Positions 1 to 9,085 of a stretch of 19,879 bases of DNA are shown piece by piece. The DNA lies in NCBI GenBank assembly GCA_020056155.1, contig JAGVII010000270.1:1-19879 (forward strand). The letters are read 5' to 3'. The translations under genes were made by a program, and so were the position numbers. The notes beneath the pieces are model-generated. The model saw nothing but the letters and a program-made list of their open reading frames with translations, was not told the DNA's origin and did not search any database. The stretch's first letter is position 1. Each line of letters opens with the position of its first letter. The stretch comes from Afipia sp. Its GTDB lineage: Bacteria > Pseudomonadota > Alphaproteobacteria > Rhizobiales > Xanthobacteraceae.

Positions 1-34
1 GGCCCCTGAACATTAAAGGGGCACAGATATACGG
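1..34 (+). repeat. Left terminal inverted repeat of the Tn3-family transposon
   Basis: It begins ggcccctgaacatt and ends agatatacgg. All 34 bases match the reverse complement of 8993-9026, and similarity fades after one mismatch and two further matches. The length is close to the 38 bp usual for Tn3 elements. An internal match between cccct near the tip and aggggc gives it a small hairpin potential. Confidence 0.95.
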
Positions 35-42
35 CAGGCGGA

Positions 43-3015
43 TCATGGGTTGAACGGGATGGCTCGGAACCCGTTTTTGTCGAGAGCCGGCTTTTCTTCC
101 CAGAGGTAATCGCCGGTCAGGTTCACATGCTCCCATGTGAGAGGCGACAGGCTGGACAGCAGATGATCCGGGATAGCCTGTCCTGCACTGCGCAGGGCAT
201 CGATGACGCGGCCGATATAGATTGTGTTCCAGTGAATGATGGCGGTGACAACCAGATTGAGAGCGGATGCCCGGATCGACAGGTTTTCCTGACTGCGATC
301 GCGGAAACGGCCGAGACGATGAAGATTGACTGCCCGAACAAGGCTGTTCCGGCTTTCGCCCTTGTTCAATTCAGCGGTAGTTGTCTTTCGCAATTGCTCG
401 TCGTTGATCCAGTCGAGGGTGAAGAGGGTTCGTTCAATCCGTCCCATCTGGCGCAACGCCTGGGCAAGACCGCTTTGCCTCGTTGTCGCCGACAATCGCT
501 TCAGCATGAGCGAGGCGCTGACGGTGCGCGTGCGTAGCGAGGTCATCAGGCGCAAGATATCATCCCAATGCGTCCGGATCAGATCGGCGTCAATCCGGTC
601 ACCCATGACATTCTGAAGAATTCCGTATTGTTTGGCCAGTCCGAAGGCGTAGAGGCATCGCCCGTCGAGATCGGGGATGCGCGGCACGAATGCGAAGCCG
701 AGCGCATGACAGAGGGCGAATACAAGATCGCTGACGCCGCCGCCATCGACGTGGTGTCGGACAATATTAAGGCCAGCGTCGGTTTCCAGCAATGCGTCAA
801 GCACGTGAACGGCTTCACTTGCCGTTGCGGCGATGATTTTGGTATGAAAGGGCGCGTAGCGACCAGAGATTGCGGTGTAGAGCTTGATAATCGGGTTGTT
901 TCCATACCTGCCATTGACGCCGCCTGCGACTTCGCCGCCGTCGCCAAGATGGATATGTTGTCCGTCCGACGAGGAAACAGCGTGCGAGCCGAACACTGTT
1001 GAGAACGGGGCAGAGTGTTGAGCCTCAACCAGTTTGGCGAGCGCCAGAGCGAATGTCTCCTCGCGAAAATGCCAGATTGCCATCTGCTGTAGCTGGCGGC
1101 GCGTGATGCCGGGACAGGCATGCGCCATCTTCGAGAAGCCGAGATTTGTGGCTTCGGCGATCAGCGCCGCATAGAACACCCGCAGATCGGAAGGTGACCG
1201 ACCGGTCTGGAGGTGCTCGAATAACGAACTGAAGCCGGTCATCCGGTCGATATCGGCCACAAGGTCCGTCAACCGGATTGGCGGCATGGCTGTCGCCACC
1301 CGCCTTGCGAACGCGATTGCGGCTTCGGTTTCCGTGCTTCTGACCGCTGGGACCCGCAATCCTTTTGCGCCGATGCGGGTATCGCCTCGACTAGTTTCCA
1401 GGCGACGTGTCGCCTCACGCAGCTTTTGATCCAGAGCGTCGGCCTTCTGGGCGAGATAGGTCTCGACATCGATCGGAATCGCGACCGGAATGCGGGCCTC
1501 GGCTTTGATGACGGCAAACGTCTGGTGCGAGATCATGTACTCGTCGAGTGCGCGGTAGGCGCGGGAACCCCTGATCCATATGTCGCCGGCGGCAATCCTG
1601 TTTTTCAGCTCGACGATGAGAAAGAGTTCCAGCATCTTCCGGTCGATCACGTCATCAGCGCCGACGATTTCCTTGCGCCATCGCGCATTCGCCAGCAGCA
1701 ACGCCTTGCGGATCCAGGGCCGATCGTTTGATCTGGCCCCTTTCCTCCAGGCAGTTTCCATCTGCACAATAGCTTCAATGATATGTACGTTTCGGCGGTT
1801 TCCTTCAAAGGTGAACGAGGCCAGAAATGCAGCCGCGAACCGCCGGATGCGAGCATATTGAGCCGGCAGGTAGGTGATCAAATCATCCTCGCTGCGAGGC
1901 CTTCTCACTGCCTTCGCCGAAGCTGTTGCCTGAATGAGCTCTTCCCAGCTCGCGACAGTGGTCACCGCCTCATCAAGAGAAAGCCCAGCTTCGCGTTGGG
2001 CGGTTATGGCTTCGCCAAAATTGACGAAGAAATCGAGTGCGGATGTCGCCGACGATGCGGTTTCGAGGAGTTGCTTGTCACGGGCTGCCTCTGCCTGCCG
2101 AAAACTCTTGCCAATCAACGTCTCGAACATGCTGATCGCCGCGTCGGTGAGTGCTATTTCCATTTCCAGAAAAAACGCGGCCAATGTCGCGTGACGGCGG
2201 CCTGGCCGCATCTGCTCAAAATTCTGGGCAGTCAGACGACGACCTTCCTGTGCCATCCGACGAACACGGTGAGCCGGGATCGCTTGAAGCACATCATTGG
2301 GGACACCGACATGACGCACGGCCTCCAGTCGATCTATCAATCCCCGCATGGCCGTTGCCCCGGCTTTACCGGGAGGTTCTCGCAACCAGGATATGCCGCT
2401 CTGTTTTGCGCGTCGTCCCGCGCCGAGCAATGTTTCCATCCGAAGAACAAGGTCCGGCGTCAATCTTCCGGCGACATCGGTATACAGCGCCTCCTCGGCT
2501 TCAGTGCAAGCCTGCCCCGCCAACCGTTCGAGCACGGTAATGCCGGGAATAATGATGCGCCTCCGCCGCATCTCGTCAGCCAGTGTTGCAACGACAAATT
2601 TGTCTTTCGTCGAAGCGATCGCAATGCCGCGTGCAAATGCAAGCAGATCGGCGCGCAACGGGTGTGACAGTTCAGTGAAGCCATAGTGCTGGCGCAGGAT
2701 GGCGAGCTGCTCATAGCGGGTTGGTGCTCTCCGTGCAAAAGTGGAAAGTGCCTCTGGCTCGATCCCGAGTTGTTCGGCCAGAAACGACAGCGCCACAGAA
2801 GGGATGACTTCCCCCCGCTGAATCAGGCGGCCGGGATAACGAAGAGCAGAGAGCTGAAGCGCTAATCCCAACCGAGTGTCATCATGGCGTCGAGTTTCGA
2901 TAAGATGGCGATCATCGTCATCGAGGCACCAATGCCGGATCAGAGTGTCGTCATCAATGGGAAGAGCAAGGAAATTCTGCCGTTCGGCATCCGTCAAAAT
3001 CATCCGGCGGGGCAT
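43..3015 (-). CDS. tnpA: Tn3-family transposase TnpA (DDE type, DUF4158 N-terminus)
   Basis: This is the transposase that binds the terminal repeats and carries out replicative transposition to a cointegrate. The 990-residue length is normal for the family. The N-terminus (RRMILTDAER, then ALRYPGR) is the DUF4158-type DNA-binding region. The C-terminal third is the Tn3 catalytic domain, with SSDGQ at about 682-686, HHVDGGGVSD around 754-763, LNKGES around 884-889 and the family signature IIHWNTIYI near the end. Counting from the chosen start gives a triad D684, D757, E887, with spacings of 73 and 130 that resemble known Tn3-family enzymes. I chose ATG at 3015 because GGAG stands 5 nt upstream; a GTG at 3033 would add six residues. 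The reading frame has no interruption. The stop lies 8 bp inside the left repeat. Confidence 0.96.
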   Translation of the reverse strand: MPRRMILTDAERQNFLALPIDDDTLIRHWCLDDDDRHLIETRRHDDTRLGLALQLSALRYPGRLIQRGEVIPSVALSFLAEQLGIEPEALSTFARRAPTRYEQLAILRQHYGFTELSHPLRADLLAFARGIAIASTKDKFVVATLADEMRRRRIIIPGITVLERLAGQACTEAEEALYTDVAGRLTPDLVLRMETLLGAGRRAKQSGISWLREPPGKAGATAMRGLIDRLEAVRHVGVPNDVLQAIPAHRVRRMAQEGRRLTAQNFEQMRPGRRHATLAAFFLEMEIALTDAAISMFETLIGKSFRQAEAARDKQLLETASSATSALDFFVNFGEAITAQREAGLSLDEAVTTVASWEELIQATASAKAVRRPRSEDDLITYLPAQYARIRRFAAAFLASFTFEGNRRNVHIIEAIVQMETAWRKGARSNDRPWIRKALLLANARWRKEIVGADDVIDRKMLELFLIVELKNRIAAGDIWIRGSRAYRALDEYMISHQTFAVIKAEARIPVAIPIDVETYLAQKADALDQKLREATRRLETSRGDTRIGAKGLRVPAVRSTETEAAIAFARRVATAMPPIRLTDLVADIDRMTGFSSLFEHLQTGRSPSDLRVFYAALIAEATNLGFSKMAHACPGITRRQLQQMAIWHFREETFALALAKLVEAQHSAPFSTVFGSHAVSSSDGQHIHLGDGGEVAGGVNGRYGNNPIIKLYTAISGRYAPFHTKIIAATASEAVHVLDALLETDAGLNIVRHHVDGGGVSDLVFALCHALGFAFVPRIPDLDGRCLYAFGLAKQYGILQNVMGDRIDADLIRTHWDDILRLMTSLRTRTVSASLMLKRLSATTRQSGLAQALRQMGRIERTLFTLDWINDEQLRKTTTAELNKGESRNSLVRAVNLHRLGRFRDRSQENLSIRASALNLVVTAIIHWNTIYIGRVIDALRSAGQAIPDHLLSSLSPLTWEHVNLTGDYLWEEKPALDKNGFRAIPFNP

Positions 3016-3144
3016 GGGTACTCCGTTCGTCACAAAAAGATCGGAGATAACCGTTCATGGAGCTTACATTGCAAGACGGGTTATGTGACAATCTACAGAC
3101 TTTGGCGCGACCAAATGAAGAATGTCACACAAACGGACGTATAA
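3016..3144. promoter_or_regulatory. Putative res site and divergent tnpA/tnpR promoters
   Basis: This is the 129-bp gap between divergent tnpA and tnpR, the size and position of a Tn3 res site, where the resolvase resolves cointegrates and represses both genes. The hexamer GTCACA occurs at 3029-3034 and 3124-3129, and inverted as TGTGAC at 3084-3089. This partly resembles TGTC-type resolvase half-sites, and three copies would fit three subsites, although I cannot align the subsites with confidence. The call rests mainly on position. Confidence 0.6.
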
Positions 3145-3777
3145 ATGACATTGTTGATCGGATACGCACGGGTCTCGAAAGCTGATGGCAGTCAAGCCCA
3201 CGACCTGCAGCGCGACGCCCTGATCAGGGCCGGCGTTCTGCCTGACCATATCTATGAGGATGCAGCCTCGGGCCGCCGCGACGACCGACCCGGTCTTGAG
3301 GCATGCCTGAAGGCGCTGCGTGTTGGCGACACACTCGTGGTTTGGAAACTGGATCGGCTCGGCCGTGATCTACGTCATCTGGTCAACCTGGTCGGCGATC
3401 TAACCAAACGCGCCATTGGTCTGAAGATATTGGCTGGCGAAGGCGCATCGATCGACACCACCACTACCAACGGCCGACTGGTATTCGCCATCTTCGCCGG
3501 GCTGGCTGAGTTCGAACGTGAGTTGATCGTCGAACGGACTAAGGCAGGCCTGGCGTCAGCCCGCGCCCGAGGGCGCAACGGCGGCCGCCCCTTCAAGATG
3601 ACGCCAGCCAAGCTGCGGCTTGCCGCCGCATCCATGGGACAACCGGCAACCAAGGTGCGCGATCTCTGTGCCGAACTCGGAATTACCCGGCAGACGCTCT
3701 ACCGGTTTGTCGGGCCAGAAGGCGAGTTGAGAGCCGATGGTGAAAAGCTGCTCAGTCGTCGCAAGCGCGAAACCTGA
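3145..3777 (+). CDS. tnpR: Serine-family resolvase TnpR
   Basis: This site-specific recombinase should resolve transposition cointegrates at res and probably autoregulates. It is 210 residues long. The N-terminal catalytic domain has IGYARVS with nucleophile Ser11, then KLDRLGRDLRHL at about 68-79 (R71 and R74 being the catalytic arginines), and a long helix with AEFERELIVERTKAGL. The C-terminal domain (about 145-190) begins with GRP and contains a helix-turn-helix ending ITRQTLYRF. The length is slightly greater than the roughly 185 residues of Tn3/gamma-delta resolvase because of a charged C-terminal tail. The ATG has ggac 6 nt upstream. It diverges from tnpA and converges on the regulator gene at the end of the ptx operon. 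Confidence 0.95.
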   Translation: MTLLIGYARVSKADGSQAHDLQRDALIRAGVLPDHIYEDAASGRRDDRPGLEACLKALRVGDTLVVWKLDRLGRDLRHLVNLVGDLTKRAIGLKILAGEGASIDTTTTNGRLVFAIFAGLAEFERELIVERTKAGLASARARGRNGGRPFKMTPAKLRLAAASMGQPATKVRDLCAELGITRQTLYRFVGPEGELRADGEKLLSRRKRET

Positions 3778-4221
3778 AGTATGCGAGGGGGACAGCTTCG
3801 TGCCTTCTCCGGCCGCTCCCGGACCCCTTTCGGACCTTGGTTCGAGAAAGTTGTACGGCAAGCCATGAGCCACTGCGGCCTTTTCCGGCAGAGGGCAGGA
3901 ACGTCGCGGTGGAGTGGAATTCTGCGCTTTCGATTGGTTGCCGAGGGCGGCTTGGTTGCCACTTTGCGGACATTCGCCACAGGAGAAGCTAGCCAGATCG
4001 ACTAAGAAACACGAACCCATGACATGGGTTGATGGAGCTGGGCCGCCTTCAGCTGACCGCAGAGCGCATGCGAAAACAGATCGCCTGTACCCACGCTCTT
4101 TGACGTCGCATTTAAGCTCCTCACTCAATCATCGAACCGGTTGAGCGACCGCTTAGACCGTGCGAAATACGCGTTCATGACCAACAAAACGCGCATGTAG
4201 CCGATTCGAGAGGCGCTGACG
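3778..4221. other. Non-coding stretch between tnpR and the ptx operon
   Basis: About 440 bp lie between the convergent ends of tnpR and the LysR gene. Open frames exist on both strands but none has a recognisable domain, and the longest simply reads antisense out of tnpR. A perfect 17-bp palindrome lies at 4014-4030, and a second perfect palindrome overlaps the LysR stop. I see no tRNA and no GC-stem followed by a T-run that would make a convincing terminator. It may be residue of the sequence in which the passenger operon was acquired. Confidence 0.5.
4014..4030. repeat. Perfect 17-bp palindrome (8-bp arms)
   Basis: AACCCATG-A-CATGGGTT is a perfect inverted repeat with a one-base centre. 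As RNA it could form a 6-bp stem with a 5-nt loop. No T-run follows, so a rho-independent terminator is unlikely. A dimeric repressor site or a recombination remnant is possible. Confidence 0.45.
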
Positions 4222-4227
4222 TCAGCG
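4214..4227. repeat. 14-bp perfect palindrome spanning the LysR stop codon
   Basis: CGCTGACGTCAGCG is its own reverse complement and contains the TGA stop of the LysR-type gene. It could contribute a small 3'-end hairpin, but it may also be chance in GC-rich DNA. Confidence 0.3.
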
Positions 4228-5109
4228 AGCGGATACCGTCTCATTGCAGTGAGCGTTCAATAGATGCTGGGCGAAGGCCGGTATAGGCATGCCCGAAATG
4301 CCGGTGCGCCAAGCGACAAACAGGTCCTTTCGTAGCGGCGGGTCAGGGAAGGGTAAGGCACGCAGGCTTCCGGCCCGCACCTCGTCCGATACGGCTGACG
4401 CCAGAACTAGAGAGATGCCAACTCCAGCCTTTACCGCCTGCTTGACAGCCTCGGTGCTACCCAACTGTAGGGAAACCCGCGGCATTTGAGCGTGATCGCC
4501 GAAATATTTCGCAAGCATCCGCCCGGTCCCGGTGCCAGGTTCGCCGCCGAGAAGCTCAAATGCGGATAACTGAACCGGATCAATGTGGTCTTGAGACGCC
4601 AATGGATGATCGGGCGGAACGATGACGACGACGGGCTCGCTTCTCCAGCGCTCGACTTGGCAGCCGTCGCGGTTGTCCCACCATTCCAACACGGCCACAT
4701 CTATTTCGACATTCTCCAGTTTCTCGACGATGGACGGATTGCGGTCAATCACCATATCAAAAGCCGCTGGATCGCGGCCTTCCAGATATGACCGGACATA
4801 GGGCTGCAGCAGATAGATTCCGATATTGGAACTGGCACCGATCCGCGTGCGCTCCCCAGAGACCGCGGCGAGTGCACGCTCGTTAACCCTAAGGATGCTC
4901 TGGGCATAAGGCAGAAAGTTCATCGCTTCCCGCGTCGGCTCGCACCCCGTTCGGGAGCGATGGAATAGCAGGACACCCAGCTGCTCCTCAAGCTTCTGGA
5001 TATGTGATGAGGCCGTCGGCTGAGCGATCCGAAGATATTCTGCGGACGCTTGAAAGCTCTTATGCTTCGCCAGGGCCAGAAATGTCCGCACCCATACTAG
5101 ATTCAGCAT
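4222..5109 (-). CDS. ptxE: LysR-type transcriptional regulator of the phosphite operon (PtxE-like)
   Basis: This is a 295-residue LysR-family DNA-binding regulator of normal length. The N-terminal winged helix-turn-helix covers about residues 1-60 (VWVRTFLALAKHKSFQAS, then IAQPTASSHIQKLEEQLG). The rest is the LysR substrate-binding domain, with IVPPDHPLA and GVGISLVLASAV blocks. The position, 7 bp after ptxD and last in a ptxABCD operon, is the same as ptxE in the Pseudomonas stutzeri phosphite operon, which supports the name, although regulator identity cannot be proven from family membership. The start is MLNLVWVRTF, ATG at 5109, because the LysR domain begins there. Longer in-frame starts extend into ptxD antisense. 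No strong ribosome site is visible, so translational coupling to ptxD is likely. Confidence 0.88.
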   Translation of the reverse strand: MLNLVWVRTFLALAKHKSFQASAEYLRIAQPTASSHIQKLEEQLGVLLFHRSRTGCEPTREAMNFLPYAQSILRVNERALAAVSGERTRIGASSNIGIYLLQPYVRSYLEGRDPAAFDMVIDRNPSIVEKLENVEIDVAVLEWWDNRDGCQVERWRSEPVVVIVPPDHPLASQDHIDPVQLSAFELLGGEPGTGTGRMLAKYFGDHAQMPRVSLQLGSTEAVKQAVKAGVGISLVLASAVSDEVRAGSLRALPFPDPPLRKDLFVAWRTGISGMPIPAFAQHLLNAHCNETVSAR

Positions 5110-5116
5110 TGCCGAT

Positions 5117-6118
5117 CTAAGCCACTTGTCTCGGATTGTTGACGGCATCCATTGGCGGCTTACCCGAAAGGGCCTGCAGGATATTTTCTGCAGCGCGCAG
5201 TTCGATTGCCAAGCGAACTTTCTTAACAGCAGAGCCAATATGCGGGCTGAACATCGTGTTTGGGTGACCCAGCAAGCCCGGAGCGATCTCCCGCGGTCTG
5301 TCTTCGCGAGCCCAATCCTCCAGCTCGAACACGTCGGCGGCATACCCGCCGAGCTGACCGCTGGTGAGCGCAGTTAGAACAGCAGCTTCGCTCACGACAG
5401 AGCCGCGGCATGGATTCACGAGGTATGCGCCTGGTTTCATCAGGGCGAGCGTCCTGTCGTTGATCAGATGGATGGTGTCTGGGGCCAGCGCCAGGGCCAG
5501 GATGACGATATCGGATTCGGATAATACCTCCTCCAGGCTGCGCCGAGCAACACTAGGTCGAGCTTCGCCGCCGGGTGCTGGGATCGGCACCCGGTCGTTG
5601 TATAGCAGCGTTGCGCCCCAGCCATTCAGCCGTTCGGCGATGGCTTGCCCAATCGCCCCCATTCCGAGAATACCAATGGCGGACCCCGCGATGCCCAGGC
5701 CGAAAAACTCCGGCCGCCAACCGGCGAATTTGCCGCAGCGGACCCTGGCATCGGCCTGGATCATCTTGCGGGTGAGGCCGATGGTAAGGCCGATGGCCAA
5801 CTCAGCCGTCGGCACGGTCAGGAGGTCAGGCACGATGCTCAGCCAGATGCCCCGGGCCGTACAGGCCGCGACATCGAAGTTATCGTAGCCCTTCAAGGCC
5901 GCGCCGATGACCTTCATCTGCGGGCAAGCTGCCAGGAAATCGGCGTCGACCCAGTCCGGCATGAAGGCCATCATTGCATCCGCCGTGCCGACACGGCGGC
6001 GAATCTCTTCGCGGGGCAGGGTTTCCATAGTTTGATTGGGAGTGACTTCACAATGGTCACAGAGGAGATCCAAGGTTTCCTGATGCACTTTGTGGGTGAT
6101 GACGACGCGCGGTTTCAC
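5117..6118 (-). CDS. ptxD: Phosphite (phosphonate) dehydrogenase PtxD
   Basis: This cytosolic D-2-hydroxyacid-dehydrogenase-family enzyme oxidises phosphite to phosphate with reduction of NAD. Its 333 residues align along their whole length with P. stutzeri PtxD as I remember it (shared blocks include [55 protein letters not shown] and SPHIGSAV). Catalytic and substrate residues are present: M53, K76, W134, R238, E267, H293 and S296. The Rossmann motif is G152-M-G154-A-I-G157. Two positions differ from the model enzyme: F139 for Tyr, and D175-R176 for Glu-Ala after the second beta strand, the site governing NAD versus NADP. The start is GTG at 6118, with AAGGA about 9 nt upstream. It lies 12 bp after ptxC and 7 bp before ptxE. 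Confidence 0.96.
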   Translation of the reverse strand: MKPRVVITHKVHQETLDLLCDHCEVTPNQTMETLPREEIRRRVGTADAMMAFMPDWVDADFLAACPQMKVIGAALKGYDNFDVAACTARGIWLSIVPDLLTVPTAELAIGLTIGLTRKMIQADARVRCGKFAGWRPEFFGLGIAGSAIGILGMGAIGQAIAERLNGWGATLLYNDRVPIPAPGGEARPSVARRSLEEVLSESDIVILALALAPDTIHLINDRTLALMKPGAYLVNPCRGSVVSEAAVLTALTSGQLGGYAADVFELEDWAREDRPREIAPGLLGHPNTMFSPHIGSAVKKVRLAIELRAAENILQALSGKPPMDAVNNPRQVA

Positions 6119-6130
6119 GATGGCCGGTCC

Positions 6131-6949
6131 TTACTTGAATTTCTTCCGCAAATAGCCGCTCAGGCCATCGACGATTGTCACCATTATCAGGATGACGAGT
6201 AAAATGGCGCTGACTTCTTGATACAACATGATTCGAAGCGATCCCATCAGCTCAAACCCAATACCGCCTGCGCCAACCATTCCCATTATCGTGGATGCGC
6301 GGAAGTTATATTCCCAGCGATAGACGGATACGTCTGCGAACTGCGATGACACTTGTGGCAGGACGGCGTGGAACAACACTTGAACCGGAGTTGCACCTGC
6401 GGCGCGCGCAGCCTCTATGGGGGCCTCATCGACATGCTCAATTGCTTCCGCAAAAAACTTGCCGACCATACCGACCGAATGCAGGCCTAATGCCAGAACG
6501 CCGGGTAAAGCACCAAAGCCTACGGCAGCAACGAAAATGATGCCCATAATCAGCTCCGGGACCGAGCGAAGAGCGTTTAGCAGGGTACGGGCGACATGAA
6601 ATACGATCGTGTGCGGCGACGTGTTCCGGGCAGCAAGAAAAGCCAGCGGAAATGACAGAAGCACCGCTATTGCCGTTCCGGCAATACTCATTGCCAAGGT
6701 GTCCACCAGCGGCTTGAGCCACGCGCGCGCATTGGTGAAATCCGGCGGCATCGCCTCGCGGGCCAGCGTTAAGATGGCCGGAACCCCGTTTGCCAGGGTC
6801 CCGAAATCCAGAAGACCAACATACCAGAATGCAACCAGCACAATAGCGAGTACCGCAGCAACCTGGGCAGACTGCCGGATCCACGCCCGACTGTACTGAT
6901 CGAGATAATGGTTTGTTGTGTTGATTGTGGTTGCGCCGAGCGTCGTCAT
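6131..6949 (-). CDS. ptxC: Phosphite ABC transporter permease (PtxC/PhnE family)
   Basis: This is the inner-membrane subunit of the importer that delivers phosphite to PtxD. It has 272 residues and several hydrophobic helices (about 29-47, 81-107, 130-165 and 245-262). The binding-protein-dependent permease signature EAARAAGATPVQ sits at 179-190, followed by FHAVLPQV, the loop that docks with the ATPase. PhnE permeases of phosphonate uptake have the same layout. The ptx context and adjoining ptxD argue for phosphite as substrate. ATG at 6949 was chosen because GAGGA precedes it by 5 nt. An upstream ATG at 6982 would overlap the end of ptxB by 26 bp. It lies 7 bp after ptxB. Confidence 0.93.
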   Translation of the reverse strand: MTTLGATTINTTNHYLDQYSRAWIRQSAQVAAVLAIVLVAFWYVGLLDFGTLANGVPAILTLAREAMPPDFTNARAWLKPLVDTLAMSIAGTAIAVLLSFPLAFLAARNTSPHTIVFHVARTLLNALRSVPELIMGIIFVAAVGFGALPGVLALGLHSVGMVGKFFAEAIEHVDEAPIEAARAAGATPVQVLFHAVLPQVSSQFADVSVYRWEYNFRASTIMGMVGAGGIGFELMGSLRIMLYQEVSAILLVILIMVTIVDGLSGYLRKKFK

Positions 6950-6956
6950 CACGTCC

Positions 6957-8665
<1,709 letters not shown>

Positions 8666-8697
8666 GGATCACCATCTGTAATGTGAATGACGCAGAG

Positions 8698-8712
8698 ATT
8701 GCGTTTCGCAAT
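8698..8712. promoter_or_regulatory. Candidate LysR-type operator (T-N11-A dyad)
   Basis: ATTGCGTTTCGCAAT is a perfect 6-3-6 inverted repeat that contains a T-N11-A core (TTGCG-TTT-CGCAA), the general form of LysR-family sites. It lies 33 bp upstream of the ptxA ATG and touches the candidate -10, so a protein bound here could act as a repressor or contact polymerase. Assignment to the linked PtxE-like regulator is inference. Confidence 0.45.
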
Positions 8713-8728
8713 ACAGTAGGGCTCGTGG

Positions 8729-8746
8729 ATGACACTTCGATGTCAA
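8729..8746 (-). promoter_or_regulatory. Candidate Pho box upstream of ptxA
   Basis: The minus strand reads TTGACAT-CGAA-GTGTCAT: two 7-bp half-sites at 11-bp spacing, matching CTGTCAT at 5 and 6 of 7 positions. The second half ends 10 bp before TACTGT, the distance expected when PhoB replaces a -35 contact. An alternative reading of the same bases is the inverted repeat TGACA-N6-TGTCA, or a plain TTGACA -35 element. Confidence 0.5.
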
Positions 8747-8819
8747 GGTCGCGAAGGTTTTGTGACTCTATCCGTCAGTGAAGTGACCCTTCGCCGCGTG
8801 CAAGGCGGACGATGCTGCA

Positions 8820-8845
8820 TTGCGGCAAGGTTGTTACATCCGCAA
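8820..8845. promoter_or_regulatory. Second TTGCGG/CCGCAA dyad upstream of the ptx promoter
   Basis: TTGCGG and CCGCAA face each other across 14 bp. The TTGCG/CGCAA half-sites are the same as in the dyad at 8698-8712, and the two centres are about 128 bp apart. The pair may be an upstream anchoring site and a promoter-proximal site for the same regulator. Confidence 0.3.
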
Positions 8846-8891
8846 ATGTCTCATTTCCGCGTTCAAACCTAGGTGCTTGTGTTGTGAATGG

Positions 8892-8915
8892 CGTCTCGTT
8901 CCGATGGGCGAGACG
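8892..8915. repeat. 7-bp inverted repeat near the right transposon end
   Basis: CGTCTCG and CGAGACG are separated by 10 bp. It lies about 80 bp inside the right terminal repeat, upstream of the ptx promoter. No function can be assigned. Confidence 0.3.
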
Positions 8916-8992
8916 AACGGCAAAGTTCCACCCTTCTACGACCTTCGACTGTGGCGCGGAAGCCCGTCGCTGTTCGTGATCTGAACTTTCTA

Positions 8993-9026
8993 CCGTATAT
9001 CTGTGCCCCTTTAATGTTCAGGGGCC
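8993..9026 (-). repeat. Right terminal inverted repeat of the Tn3-family transposon
   Basis: This is a perfect 34-bp reverse complement of bases 1-34, ending ttcaggggcc. The following bases, taatc, are the candidate right copy of a 5-bp target duplication. Confidence 0.95.
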
Positions 9027-9085
9027 TAATCGGCGTCGCGTTCGCCAATGCTGCAGGCAACAAATTGCTCGCGGAGACTTCCCGG

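Larger units (their letters stand above)
8666..8992 (-). promoter_or_regulatory. ptx operon leader and promoter region
   Basis: These 327 bp between ptxA and the right repeat hold no credible gene. Read on the minus strand, the part nearest ptxA contains a Pho-box-like element (8729-8746), a candidate -10 TACTGT 10 bp after it (8713-8718), and then a TTGCG-TTT-CGCAA dyad (8698-8712). A wider TTGCGG/CCGCAA dyad lies further upstream (8820-8845). Nothing similar to a promoter is clear between 8850 and the repeat, apart from a small inverted repeat at 8892-8915. Confidence 0.6.

Noticed and set aside
1783..2667. A 294-codon plus-strand open frame inside tnpA
   Set aside because: It is antisense to the conserved transposase, has no recognisable domain and reflects the codon bias of the opposite strand.
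3556..4128. A 190-codon minus-strand open frame covering the end of tnpR and the following gap
   Set aside because: Much of it is antisense to the resolvase and the rest shows no family motif, so I treat the gap as non-coding.
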